Below are positions 45,350 to 52,184 of a stretch of 64,000 bases of DNA, piece after piece. The notes beneath the pieces are model-generated. The model did no database searches. It saw only the letters and a program-made list of their open reading frames with translations, and was not told the origin of the DNA. Position 1 is the stretch's first letter. Every line of letters begins with the position of its first letter. The position numbers and the translations under genes were made by a program. This stretch comes from Shimia ponticola (lineage in GTDB: Bacteria > Pseudomonadota > Alphaproteobacteria > Rhodobacterales > Rhodobacteraceae). The stretch spans positions 248,001 through 312,000 of the forward strand of contig NZ_VCDK01000005.1 of NCBI RefSeq assembly GCF_007995215.1, in the 5' to 3' direction.

Positions 45350-47395
45350 TCAGGCGTCGCGCAGCACCTCTAAGAAGGCATCACCAAACCGCTCCATCTT
45401 TTGTTCAGACATGCCGGACACCTGATAGAGTTGATCGGGTGTCGTAGGTCTCCGTTCCGCGATCAGGCGCAGTGTGGAATGGGTGCAGGACATCGGTTTC
45501 TGCGTACCCATTTCACCGCGTTTGAGCCTGTTTTGCGCTTCAAGCAATTGGTCATAGACCGCGCCATCGCCAGAGGCCGCCAGCTTCATTCGTGTTGGGT
45601 GGACCTTGTCCTGCGCGCCAGTGATCACGCTCAGGAACTCTGCGCCGTACCGTTCAAGCTTCTTCGCTCCGACACCGCTGATCTGGGCCATCTGATCCAA
45701 AGTCTCGGGCCGCTGTTGCGCCATTTGGATGAGCGAACTGTCGTTGAAAATGATATAGGCCGGCACCTTTGCGGCCTCGGCCAGAGCACGTCGCTTCGCC
45801 TTGAGCGCGGAGAGGAGCGGCGCGTCTTCTTCGCCCACCAATGCTTTGACGATGGGTCCACTGCGGGCCGCCTTGATGGTGTCTTCTCGGAGCGTAATGG
45901 TCTCTTCATCGCGCAGGATCGGGCGCGCCGTCTGCGTCATCCGCAAGGCACCGTGGCGTTCGGCGTCGGGGCGGACAAGGTCGTGCCCCATCATTTGCCG
46001 GAATATCGCCTGCCATTGCGGCTTGGACCATTTGCGCCCGACCCCAAAGGTCGGCAACCCGTCATGTCCGCGTTGGCGCACCTTGTCGGTCTCATTGCCC
46101 AGCAAGATGTCGATCAGGTGACCGGTGCCAAAATACTCCCCCGTGCGGAGGATCGCAGATAGCGCCATGCGCACCGGGGTTGTGCCATCAAACAGTTTCG
46201 GCGGGCGGTCGCACAGGTCACAGTTTCCGCAATCGGCAGGTTCATCGCCGAAATAGGCAAGCAGGGTCGCACGACGACAAGTTTGCGCCTCGGCCAGCCC
46301 AAGCAGCGCGTTCAGACGCGCGTGGTCGGCATCTTTGCGTTCGTTGGGAGCGAGGCCTTCGTCCACCTGTTGGCGGCGCAGCGCGATGTCGGACGGGCCA
46401 AACAAGGTCAACGTCTCGGCAGGGGCACCGTCGCGGCCCGCACGGCCGATTTCCTGATAGTAGGCTTCGATGGATTTCGGCAGGTCCGCGTGGGCGACCC
46501 AACGGATGTCCGGCTTATCGACGCCCATGCCAAATGCGACGGTGGCAACGACAATCAGCCCGTCTTCACGTTGAAAACGCGCCTCGACCACGCGCCGGTC
46601 CTCTGGGTCCATGCCACCGTGATAGTGACAGGCCGAGTGCCCGTCTTCTCGCAGGGCTTGGGCCAATGTTTCAGTCTTGGCGCGGGTGCCTGAATAAACG
46701 ATCCCAGACTGTCCCTTGCGTGCAGCCGCAAAGGCAAGGATTTGGCGGCGTGGATTGTCCTTGGCAGCAAAAGCAAGATGGATGTTCGGACGGTCAAAGC
46801 CATGAAGAAAGCTTTGCGGCTGTTCACCATCAAAGAGCTTTTGAACGATCTCTTCTCGCGTTTCCTGATCGGCAGTCGCGGTAAAGGCGGCAAGCGGCAC
46901 GCCCAGCGCACGACGCAGTTCGCCGATACGCAGGTAATCGGGCCGGAAATCATGGCCCCATTGGCTTACGCAATGCGCTTCGTCGACGGCGATCAGGCTG
47001 ACGCCGATCCGTCGCAACATGCCCATGGATGACCCTGCCGCCAATCGTTCGGGCGCGAGGTACAGAAGCTTGAGACGTCCTGCCTCCAGATCCTCCCAGA
47101 CCTGATCGGTTTCTTCGGGCGTGTTGCCGGATGTCAGGCAACCCGCGCAAACACCCGCCTCTTGCAGAGCGCGGACTTGATCCCGCATCAGCGCAATCAA
47201 AGGCGAGATGACAACTGTCACACCGTCGCGCAAGAGTGCTGGCAGTTGGTAGCATAGGCTCTTGCCACCGCCCGTCGGCATGATGGCAAGGACGTTTGAA
47301 CCGGAAGACACGGCTTCGACGATCTCTTCCTGCCCCGGGCGGAAGCTGTCGAATCCGAAAATGTCACGCAGGATGTCGCGCGCGTCGGCCGGCAT
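45350..47395 (-). CDS. recQ: ATP-dependent DNA helicase RecQ
   Basis: A 681-residue 3'-5' DNA helicase for recombinational repair. Walker A PTGGGKSLCYQLP, DEAH box AVDEAHCVSQWGHDFRPDYL, helicase motif VI EIGRAGRDG, and the zinc-binding RQC cysteines (CRRATLLAYFGDEPADCGNCDLC region). The C-terminus has two HRDC-like modules: one ending GVGAKKLERYGAEFL and a second ending GMSEQKMERFGDAFL. ATG at 47395 is preferred, with GGTGA upstream; 16 further codons are open to a GTG at 47443. Confidence 0.95.
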   Translation of the reverse strand: MPADARDILRDIFGFDSFRPGQEEIVEAVSSGSNVLAIMPTGGGKSLCYQLPALLRDGVTVVISPLIALMRDQVRALQEAGVCAGCLTSGNTPEETDQVWEDLEAGRLKLLYLAPERLAAGSSMGMLRRIGVSLIAVDEAHCVSQWGHDFRPDYLRIGELRRALGVPLAAFTATADQETREEIVQKLFDGEQPQSFLHGFDRPNIHLAFAAKDNPRRQILAFAAARKGQSGIVYSGTRAKTETLAQALREDGHSACHYHGGMDPEDRRVVEARFQREDGLIVVATVAFGMGVDKPDIRWVAHADLPKSIEAYYQEIGRAGRDGAPAETLTLFGPSDIALRRQQVDEGLAPNERKDADHARLNALLGLAEAQTCRRATLLAYFGDEPADCGNCDLCDRPPKLFDGTTPVRMALSAILRTGEYFGTGHLIDILLGNETDKVRQRGHDGLPTFGVGRKWSKPQWQAIFRQMMGHDLVRPDAERHGALRMTQTARPILRDEETITLREDTIKAARSGPIVKALVGEEDAPLLSALKAKRRALAEAAKVPAYIIFNDSSLIQMAQQRPETLDQMAQISGVGAKKLERYGAEFLSVITGAQDKVHPTRMKLAASGDGAVYDQLLEAQNRLKRGEMGTQKPMSCTHSTLRLIAERRPTTPDQLYQVSGMSEQKMERFGDAFLEVLRDA

Positions 47396-47503
47396 GTGTT
47401 TCACCGATTTTGAATAGAACTGCTCTGACCAGAACGGTCCCACATTAAGAATCGGTGAACAAGGGCGCGGTGATCATCCGCGCCGAAAAACCTGTGGACA
47501 GGT

Positions 47504-47791
47504 TTAAGCGAACCCGAAAATGACCGGCACGATAAAGTCGCGCAGACTGATCACGATCAAGAATGCCACCAGCGGCGCAAGATCAAGCGGGTGGGTGTTT
47601 GGCAGGATGTTCCGGATCGGCTGATAAAACGGCTCAAGCAGGCGGTTCAGGCCCGACCAGATCGAATACACGACAGGTTGCCCAAGGTTCAGGACGTTGA
47701 ACGAGATCAACCAGCTCATGATGATATGCACGATCATGATAAAGAAGATCGCGTTCAGGATCAGGATAATGGGTCCGTAGATGGCCAGCAC
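47504..47791 (-). CDS. YggT-family integral membrane protein
   Basis: A 95-residue protein with two hydrophobic regions (about 4-25 and 68-92) flanking the conserved LNRLLEPFYQPIRNILP segment, which is diagnostic of YggT. The family is linked to osmotic tolerance in bacteria and cofactor maturation in plastids. Single gene upstream of recQ; ATG at 47791. Confidence 0.92.
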   Translation of the reverse strand: MLAIYGPIILILNAIFFIMIVHIIMSWLISFNVLNLGQPVVYSIWSGLNRLLEPFYQPIRNILPNTHPLDLAPLVAFLIVISLRDFIVPVIFGFA

Positions 47792-47918
47792 AGGCAGGCT
47801 CCTTTGTATGGGTCAGATGACCAGATAAAGAGCAACCGCCGTTCGGACAAGGTTTTGACGCCAAGGCAATGCGCGCCCACGGTTGACCTTCGCGTCAAGT
47901 TGAGAGACGCCCTAAGCT

Positions 47919-48491
47919 ATGTACCCTTTTGCTCGCCTCGCCCTGAACCTGTTCCATGCCCGTCGTCAGCCGACCATCGGGTTTTGGGACCCGTTGGAAA
48001 CGCGCCACCGCTGTTCTCCGTTTGACTGCGACATGTTCGGAGAAATGAACAACGGCCGTATTCTGACGCTCTATGAATTCGGGCGGTTTCAGCACGTGGT
48101 GCGCACAGGCTTCTGGCCACAGCTCAAAGCCCAAGGATGGGGGCTCGCCGTAGCGGGGGCATCGGTCCGTTACCGCAAGCGCATCGTACCGTTCGAACGC
48201 TTTACGCAGAAAACGCGGATGTTGGGCTGGGACGAGCGGTTTGTGTATATCGAGCAGGCCATGATCAAGACCTCAGGCGAGGTCGCAAATCATTGCCTGT
48301 TTCGCACGGCCGTTGTCGCAAACCATCGCGCGGTGCCGACGTCAGAACTGGCGCGCGTCGCCGGACTTGATCCCGTGTCTCCGCAACTCCCGGACTGGGC
48401 GCTCAACTGGACCACGGCTGAGGCAACGCGCCCTTGGCCACCGATGCAGGCCGCCGAGGACGTGGCTGCCTCAGTGCCAAGGGCCGGATAA
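47919..48491 (+). CDS. Hot-dog fold acyl-CoA thioesterase-like protein
   Basis: A 190-residue protein with the 4HBT-type pattern: RHRCSPFDCDMFGEMNNGRIL (the catalytic-loop region, D and N positions), followed by the long helix EFGRFQHVVR and strands VAGASVRYRKRIVPFERF and YIEQAMIKTSGEVANHCLFR. It belongs to the thioesterase-like superfamily; the acyl substrate is unknown. An extra 50-residue C-terminal tail is Pro/Trp-rich. ATG at 47919. Confidence 0.82.
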   Translation: MYPFARLALNLFHARRQPTIGFWDPLETRHRCSPFDCDMFGEMNNGRILTLYEFGRFQHVVRTGFWPQLKAQGWGLAVAGASVRYRKRIVPFERFTQKTRMLGWDERFVYIEQAMIKTSGEVANHCLFRTAVVANHRAVPTSELARVAGLDPVSPQLPDWALNWTTAEATRPWPPMQAAEDVAASVPRAG

Positions 48492-48596
48492 AATCCGTCC
48501 AAATCTCTCATAATCCTTGCTCCAAAAGCCTTTGCCCGGTTTAGTGCCGGGTGGGGAAGAGAGGCGTCAGCCTCCAATAAAGAATGGGGGCCGGGA

Positions 48597-50024
48597 ATGG
48601 CCGAAGTCAGCGCGCGTAAGCGTATCTGGGGCTGGATGGCGTTTGATTGGGCCTCACAGCCCTACTACACACTTGGACTGACCTTTATATTCGGGCCGTA
48701 TTTTGCGGATACAGTCGCCCAATACCTGATGGGTACGGGTCTGGACGAAAAGGCGGCTGACGCACAGTCGCAATCGATCTGGTCGCTGGGCCAGATGCTG
48801 GCTGGGTTCTTCATTGCGATCACGGCACCCATCCTCGGAGCTTATGCCGACAGTACGGGCCGCAGGATGCCGTGGCTCATTCTGTTTTCCATCATCTACG
48901 TCATCGCAAGCTGGCTGCTATGGTACATGGTACCTGATGGCTCGGCTTGGCTGTTCTGTCTGATTGCATTCCTGGTGGGTTTTGTAGCCGCAGAGTTTGC
49001 ACTGATCTTTACCAACGCCATTTTGCCGTCGCTTGGAAGCAAAGAGGAAATCGGAAAGATTTCCGGAGACGGGGCCGCGCTTGGCTATTGGGGCGGCGTG
49101 GTCGCGCTGGTGATCATGCTTGTCTTCTTCTTCGAGCTTTCGGAGGGCAAGACGCTGCTTGGCACCGATCCTGCGCTAGGGTTGAACGGTCTTGAACGCG
49201 AAGGTACGCGGGCTGTCGGGCCCTTTATAGCTATCTGGTTTGCGGTCTTTATGATCCCTTACTTTATGTTTGTTCGCGAAGGTCGCACGCCGAACCGCCG
49301 GGGCGGCATGGGGCAGGCGCTTGGCGATCTACAGGTTTCACTCAAGAATGTCGTACAGCGGAAAAGTCTGCTGAACTTCCTGCTGTCTTCGATGTTTTAT
49401 CGTGACGCTTTGAATGCGCTCTACGCTTTCGGTGGGGTCTACGCCGCGCTGGTCCTTGACTGGCAGCTCATGGACATCGCGCTCTTTGGCATCATCGGCG
49501 CAATCATGGCCGCAATCGGCACAACAATTGCGGGACGCTTTGATCGGCGCTTTGGACCAAAGCCCGTCATTCTGTTTTGCATCTGGTCGCTCATCATCGT
49601 CAGCGCCACGATTGTGGGCATGTCGTTCGACAATTTCTACGGCATCCCCTTCAACCCTGATCCGGTGTTTGTTGGGTTGCCGATGCTCGGTGACCTCTAC
49701 GTTCCTGATGTGACGCTCTATGTCTGTGGGTCGGTCATCGGCGCGGCAGGCGGAGGGATCTATTCCGCGTCACGGTCTATGATGGTGCGCCACACACATC
49801 CAGAACGCCCAACCGAGGCGTTTGGGCTTTTCGCTCTGTCTGGCAAGGCAACAGCCTTCTTGGCACCGGGGTTGATCGCGCTCTTTACATGGATGCTGCA
49901 GGATGCGCGGCTTGGATTTTCCCCGGTCATCGCGCTCTTCCTTTTGGGTTTGATCCTGCTACGCTGGGTCCAACCAGAGGGAGATCGGGCAGAATGGTCA
50001 AAATCCTCAATTCCTGCGCCATAG
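48597..50024 (+). CDS. MFS transporter, UMF1 / Atg22-like
   Basis: A 475-residue integral membrane protein with about 12 transmembrane segments. The N-terminal KRIWGWMAFDWASQPYYTL is the signature of the UMF1 (Vacuolar/Atg22-like) branch of the major facilitator superfamily. The GAYADSTGRRMPWL loop is the MFS motif A region. Bacterial members have no firmly known substrate. GGGG lies 8 bases upstream of ATG at 48597. The end of the gene overlaps the mepA start by 31 bases. Confidence 0.9.
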   Translation: MAEVSARKRIWGWMAFDWASQPYYTLGLTFIFGPYFADTVAQYLMGTGLDEKAADAQSQSIWSLGQMLAGFFIAITAPILGAYADSTGRRMPWLILFSIIYVIASWLLWYMVPDGSAWLFCLIAFLVGFVAAEFALIFTNAILPSLGSKEEIGKISGDGAALGYWGGVVALVIMLVFFFELSEGKTLLGTDPALGLNGLEREGTRAVGPFIAIWFAVFMIPYFMFVREGRTPNRRGGMGQALGDLQVSLKNVVQRKSLLNFLLSSMFYRDALNALYAFGGVYAALVLDWQLMDIALFGIIGAIMAAIGTTIAGRFDRRFGPKPVILFCIWSLIIVSATIVGMSFDNFYGIPFNPDPVFVGLPMLGDLYVPDVTLYVCGSVIGAAGGGIYSASRSMMVRHTHPERPTEAFGLFALSGKATAFLAPGLIALFTWMLQDARLGFSPVIALFLLGLILLRWVQPEGDRAEWSKSSIPAP

Positions 50025-50911
50025 CAGCCGCGCTTTTGCTGGCCGCCTGCGGGCCGTCGGGTCAGTCCACCTCAACCATGTCGCCCGCACCAAAGGTGGC
50101 AAGCACCGATACACGGGTGGCCAAGCACCTCTTTGGCGCGATCGAAAACGCAAGCACCGATCGTCCGCGTGTCTATGGCGGCTATTCCACAGGGTGTCTC
50201 GCAGGTGGCATGCAACTGGCTGAGACCGGACCAACATGGCAGGCAATGCGGTTGAGCCGAAACCGGAACTGGGGTCATCCCGTTCTCATTGACTATATCC
50301 AAGAACTCAGCGCCAAAGTCGCGGAATTGCCAGGGTGGGAGGGCTTATATGTCGGCGACATGAGCCAGCCCCGTGGTGGCCCAATGCGCACAGGTCACGT
50401 CAGCCATCAGAATGGCATCGACGTCGACATGTGGATGCTTCCGCCAAAACGCCTCAACCTGACGCGCACCGAGCGCGAGAACCTGAGTTCGATTTCAACA
50501 CGGCGCAGCGCCGGAGCTTACACCAACAGCAACTGGACCCCAGAACACCGGGAAGTGCTGAAACTGGCCGCAAGCGACCCGCGCGTCGAACGGATTTTCG
50601 TGTTTCCGGGAGCCAAGGTCGATATGTGCCGGAACGAAACCGGCGATCGCAGCTATCTGCGTAAGATCAGACCGTGGTGGGGGCACCACTATCACTTCCA
50701 TGTCCGGCTGTCCTGTCCACGCGGATCGCCGGATTGCACTCCGCAAGTGGCTGTGCCCGCAGGAGACGGATGCGATGATGCGGAAAGATGGGTCAGAGAC
50801 ATCCTTGATCCGCCCCCGCCGGACCCAAACGCGCCAAAACCCAAGCCGCGACGCGAGTTGCAAGTGCGGGATCTTCCGCAGGCCTGTGAAGCACTGCTGA
50901 CGGCGAACTGA
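49994..50911 (+). CDS. mepA: Penicillin-insensitive murein endopeptidase (LAS/M74)
   Basis: A 305-residue lipoprotein (lipobox LLAAC near residue 19) that cleaves D-Ala-meso-DAP cross-links. Zinc-binding and catalytic motifs GHVSHQNGIDVDMW and WWGHHYHFHVRL are intact. Conserved cysteines (STGCLAGG, VDMCRNETG, LSCPRGSPDC) match the family disulfides. ATG at 49994 is chosen because it begins the lipoprotein signal, even though it lies inside the transporter's last codons; the frame is open further upstream. The C-terminus is Pro/Lys-rich. Confidence 0.93.
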   Translation: MVKILNSCAIAAALLLAACGPSGQSTSTMSPAPKVASTDTRVAKHLFGAIENASTDRPRVYGGYSTGCLAGGMQLAETGPTWQAMRLSRNRNWGHPVLIDYIQELSAKVAELPGWEGLYVGDMSQPRGGPMRTGHVSHQNGIDVDMWMLPPKRLNLTRTERENLSSISTRRSAGAYTNSNWTPEHREVLKLAASDPRVERIFVFPGAKVDMCRNETGDRSYLRKIRPWWGHHYHFHVRLSCPRGSPDCTPQVAVPAGDGCDDAERWVRDILDPPPPDPNAPKPKPRRELQVRDLPQACEALLTAN

Positions 50912-50941
50912 CAACGCAGATTCACAGAAATGGCCTCAAAT

Positions 50942-50971
50942 CGTGATCACGCGACAGAAAGTGTGATCACA
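50942..50971. promoter_or_regulatory. Tandem GTGATCAC palindromes, candidate operator
   Basis: Two perfect 10-bp palindromes, CGTGATCACG (50942-50951) and TGTGATCACA (50962-50971), share the core GTGATCAC. Their centres are exactly 20 bp apart, two helical turns, which is typical of paired dimeric-repressor sites. They lie between mepA and the queuosine transporter, about 130 bases before its riboswitch. Confidence 0.55.
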
Positions 50972-51102
50972 AACGCAATTTGCTTGGACTTTCGTCGCGT
51001 GAAAGGCGGTATTTTTTGGATTTGCCTTGACCGAATCCACTTGCACATGGTGCGCTGCGGCAATACGACGCCCCTGCTGTTCGCGTATGAGACGCGTTCT
51101 GC

Positions 51103-51130
51103 CAAGTTACCGCAACCTTGACAAAACGGG
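51103..51130 (+). ncRNA. Candidate preQ1-I riboswitch
   Basis: An H-type pseudoknot can be drawn. P1 is CAAG (51103-51106) / CTTG (51117-51120). The ten-base loop is TTACCGCAAC. The A-rich tail is ACAAAACGGG (51121-51130). The loop CCG (51110-51112) pairs with CGG (51127-51129) as P2. This mirrors the known Thermoanaerobacter aptamer: same loop length, loop ending in AAC before the 3' P1 strand, U opening the loop, and an ACAAAAC tail. The GGG that P2 would sequester is about 8 bases from the ATG, implying translational control of the queuosine transporter. P1 is only 4 bp, which is short. Confidence 0.72.
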
Positions 51131-51138
51131 CACTTAGA

Positions 51139-51762
51139 ATGGATCGCAAGCACCTACCCGGCATCCTTGCCATGGCCACTATCGTTTTGGCCTCGAATAT
51201 TCTTGTCCAATTCCTGTTCGGGAATTGGCTGACATGGGGGGCGTTCACCTATCCGCTTGCCTTCCTTGTAACGGACCTCATGAACCGCCTGTATGGACCA
51301 TCTGCCGCCCGGCAAGTTGTGTTTGTCGGTTTCATCGTCGGCATCTTCTGCTCTTTGGTCGGCACCCAGATCATGGGTGAGTTCGGACCACTGGTGACCT
51401 TCCGGGTGGCCATGGGATCAGGCATTGCCTTCCTGACCGCGCAGCTGATCGATGTCGCCATCTTTAATCGCCTCCGCGAAGGCAACTGGTGGAGCGCGCC
51501 GCTCGCCTCGACCCTGATCGGATCGTCGGTAGACACGGCCATCTTCTTTACCATCGCTTTCTCAGCAACCTTCAACGGTCTTGAAGCCGAGAACATGCCA
51601 ACATGGGCCCAAGAAGTGATCCCAATGTTTGGCGCTGGTCCTGAGGCTCCGCTCTGGGTGTCGCTGGCAGTCGCAGACTGGGGTGTGAAACTGACCCTTG
51701 CCTTGATAGCGCTCATCCCGTTCCGAATGATCGTACAAAATCGGATGACAGCTGCAGAATAA
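51139..51762 (+). CDS. yhhQ: Queuosine precursor transporter (YhhQ / VUT family)
   Basis: A 207-residue integral membrane protein with about six helices. YhhQ-type blocks are AFTYPLAFLVTDLMNRLYGP near residue 45 and PLASTLIGSSVDTAIFFTIAF near 125. It imports preQ0/preQ1 for queuosine modification of tRNA. ATG at 51139 is chosen over an upstream TTG at 51118 because the TTG lies inside the candidate preQ1 aptamer. No queuosine synthesis genes are in the window, consistent with salvage, though they may lie elsewhere. Confidence 0.9.
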   Translation: MDRKHLPGILAMATIVLASNILVQFLFGNWLTWGAFTYPLAFLVTDLMNRLYGPSAARQVVFVGFIVGIFCSLVGTQIMGEFGPLVTFRVAMGSGIAFLTAQLIDVAIFNRLREGNWWSAPLASTLIGSSVDTAIFFTIAFSATFNGLEAENMPTWAQEVIPMFGAGPEAPLWVSLAVADWGVKLTLALIALIPFRMIVQNRMTAAE

Positions 51763-51768
51763 GTTGAC

Positions 51769-51806
51769 TTTCACCTTCACCATGCCAACCTGAGATACAG
51801 GTGAAA
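51769..51806 (+). promoter_or_regulatory. 8-bp inverted repeat upstream of a small ORF
   Basis: TTTCACCT (51769-51776) pairs perfectly with AGGTGAAA (51799-51806). The 3' arm contains the AGGTGA Shine-Dalgarno of the small ORF at 51808, so the stem would hide it. A TTGACT element at 51764-51769 could be a -35 box. Confidence 0.4.
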
Positions 51807-51807
51807 C

Positions 51808-51885
51808 ATGAGAAAAGGAGGTGATCTAGTGTCGATGAAGATTCTGGAGAATGGGGTTGGAACAGCTGGGGAGGCGCGCCGTTAA
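51808..51885 (+). CDS. Possible 25-codon ORF within a small transcript; contains a 13-nt anti-SD complement
   Basis: ATG at 51808 with AGGTGA upstream encodes a 25-residue basic peptide (MRKGGDLVSMKILENGVGTA...). An internal GTG (51829) lies 8 bases after AGGAGG. AAAGGAGGTGATC (51814-51826) is a perfect 13-nt complement of the 3' end of 16S rRNA, much longer than any normal Shine-Dalgarno. Downstream bases 51870-51944 can form a structure (GGAGGCG/CGCCTCC closing stem, GACGC/GCGTC inner hairpin) ending at a strong terminator. Either a small protein or an sRNA is possible. Confidence 0.4.
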   Translation: MRKGGDLVSMKILENGVGTAGEARR

Positions 51886-51944
51886 GGCAATCCTTGACGC
51901 GTAGGCGTCCCAGTTGGCGAGATGACCTAACCAGTCCCGCCTCC
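51870..51944 (+). ncRNA. Candidate structured small RNA segment
   Basis: The segment is closed by GGAGGCG (51870-51876) / CGCCTCC (51938-51944) and contains the hairpin GACGC-GTAG-GCGTC (51896-51909). It ends 10 bases before a terminator. It is tRNA-sized but lacks a T-arm and a proper anticodon loop. I do not recognise the family. Confidence 0.35.
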
Positions 51945-51954
51945 GTAAACTTCG

Positions 51955-51986
51955 AAGGGCCGTCCCATCACCGGGGCGGCCCTTTT
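51955..51986 (+). terminator. Strong rho-independent terminator
   Basis: 12-bp stem AAGGGCCGTCCC (51955-51966) / GGGGCGGCCCTT (51973-51984) with one G-T pair and loop ATCACC, followed by TT then C. It ends the transcript that starts upstream, so pnp must have its own promoter in 51987-52184. Confidence 0.88.
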
Positions 51987-51989
51987 CGT

Positions 51990-52184
51990 TTGATCATGTT
52001 CCGCTGCGGCGCCGCCGCAGCGATGGCTTTCCAAATTCCCCAAAGTCAGTTATGCGCCCCCCATCTGTGACGTAACGCTCAGGTTCCGGCGTTGTGCAAA
52101 GGACAGGAACCGGCGGCAATGGGGCCGCCATGGAAACGAAGGACCCGGGATACGCCTGGGAGCGCCTTCAAACAGGATACGCTG
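51990..52184 (+). promoter_or_regulatory. pnp promoter and structured leader
   Basis: The region holds three hairpins: GCTGCGG/CCGCAGC (52003-52021), GGTTCC/GGAACC (52082-52111) and GGCGGC/GCCGCC (52112-52129). Leader hairpins are the RNase III/PNPase autoregulation target in E. coli pnp; a similar role here is inferred. rpsO, often upstream of pnp, is not adjacent. Confidence 0.5.

Noticed and set aside
51870-51944. tRNA-like 75-base segment with a 7-bp closing stem
   Set aside because: No T-arm consensus and no seven-base anticodon loop on a 5-bp stem, so it is not a standard tRNA; kept only as a candidate structured RNA.
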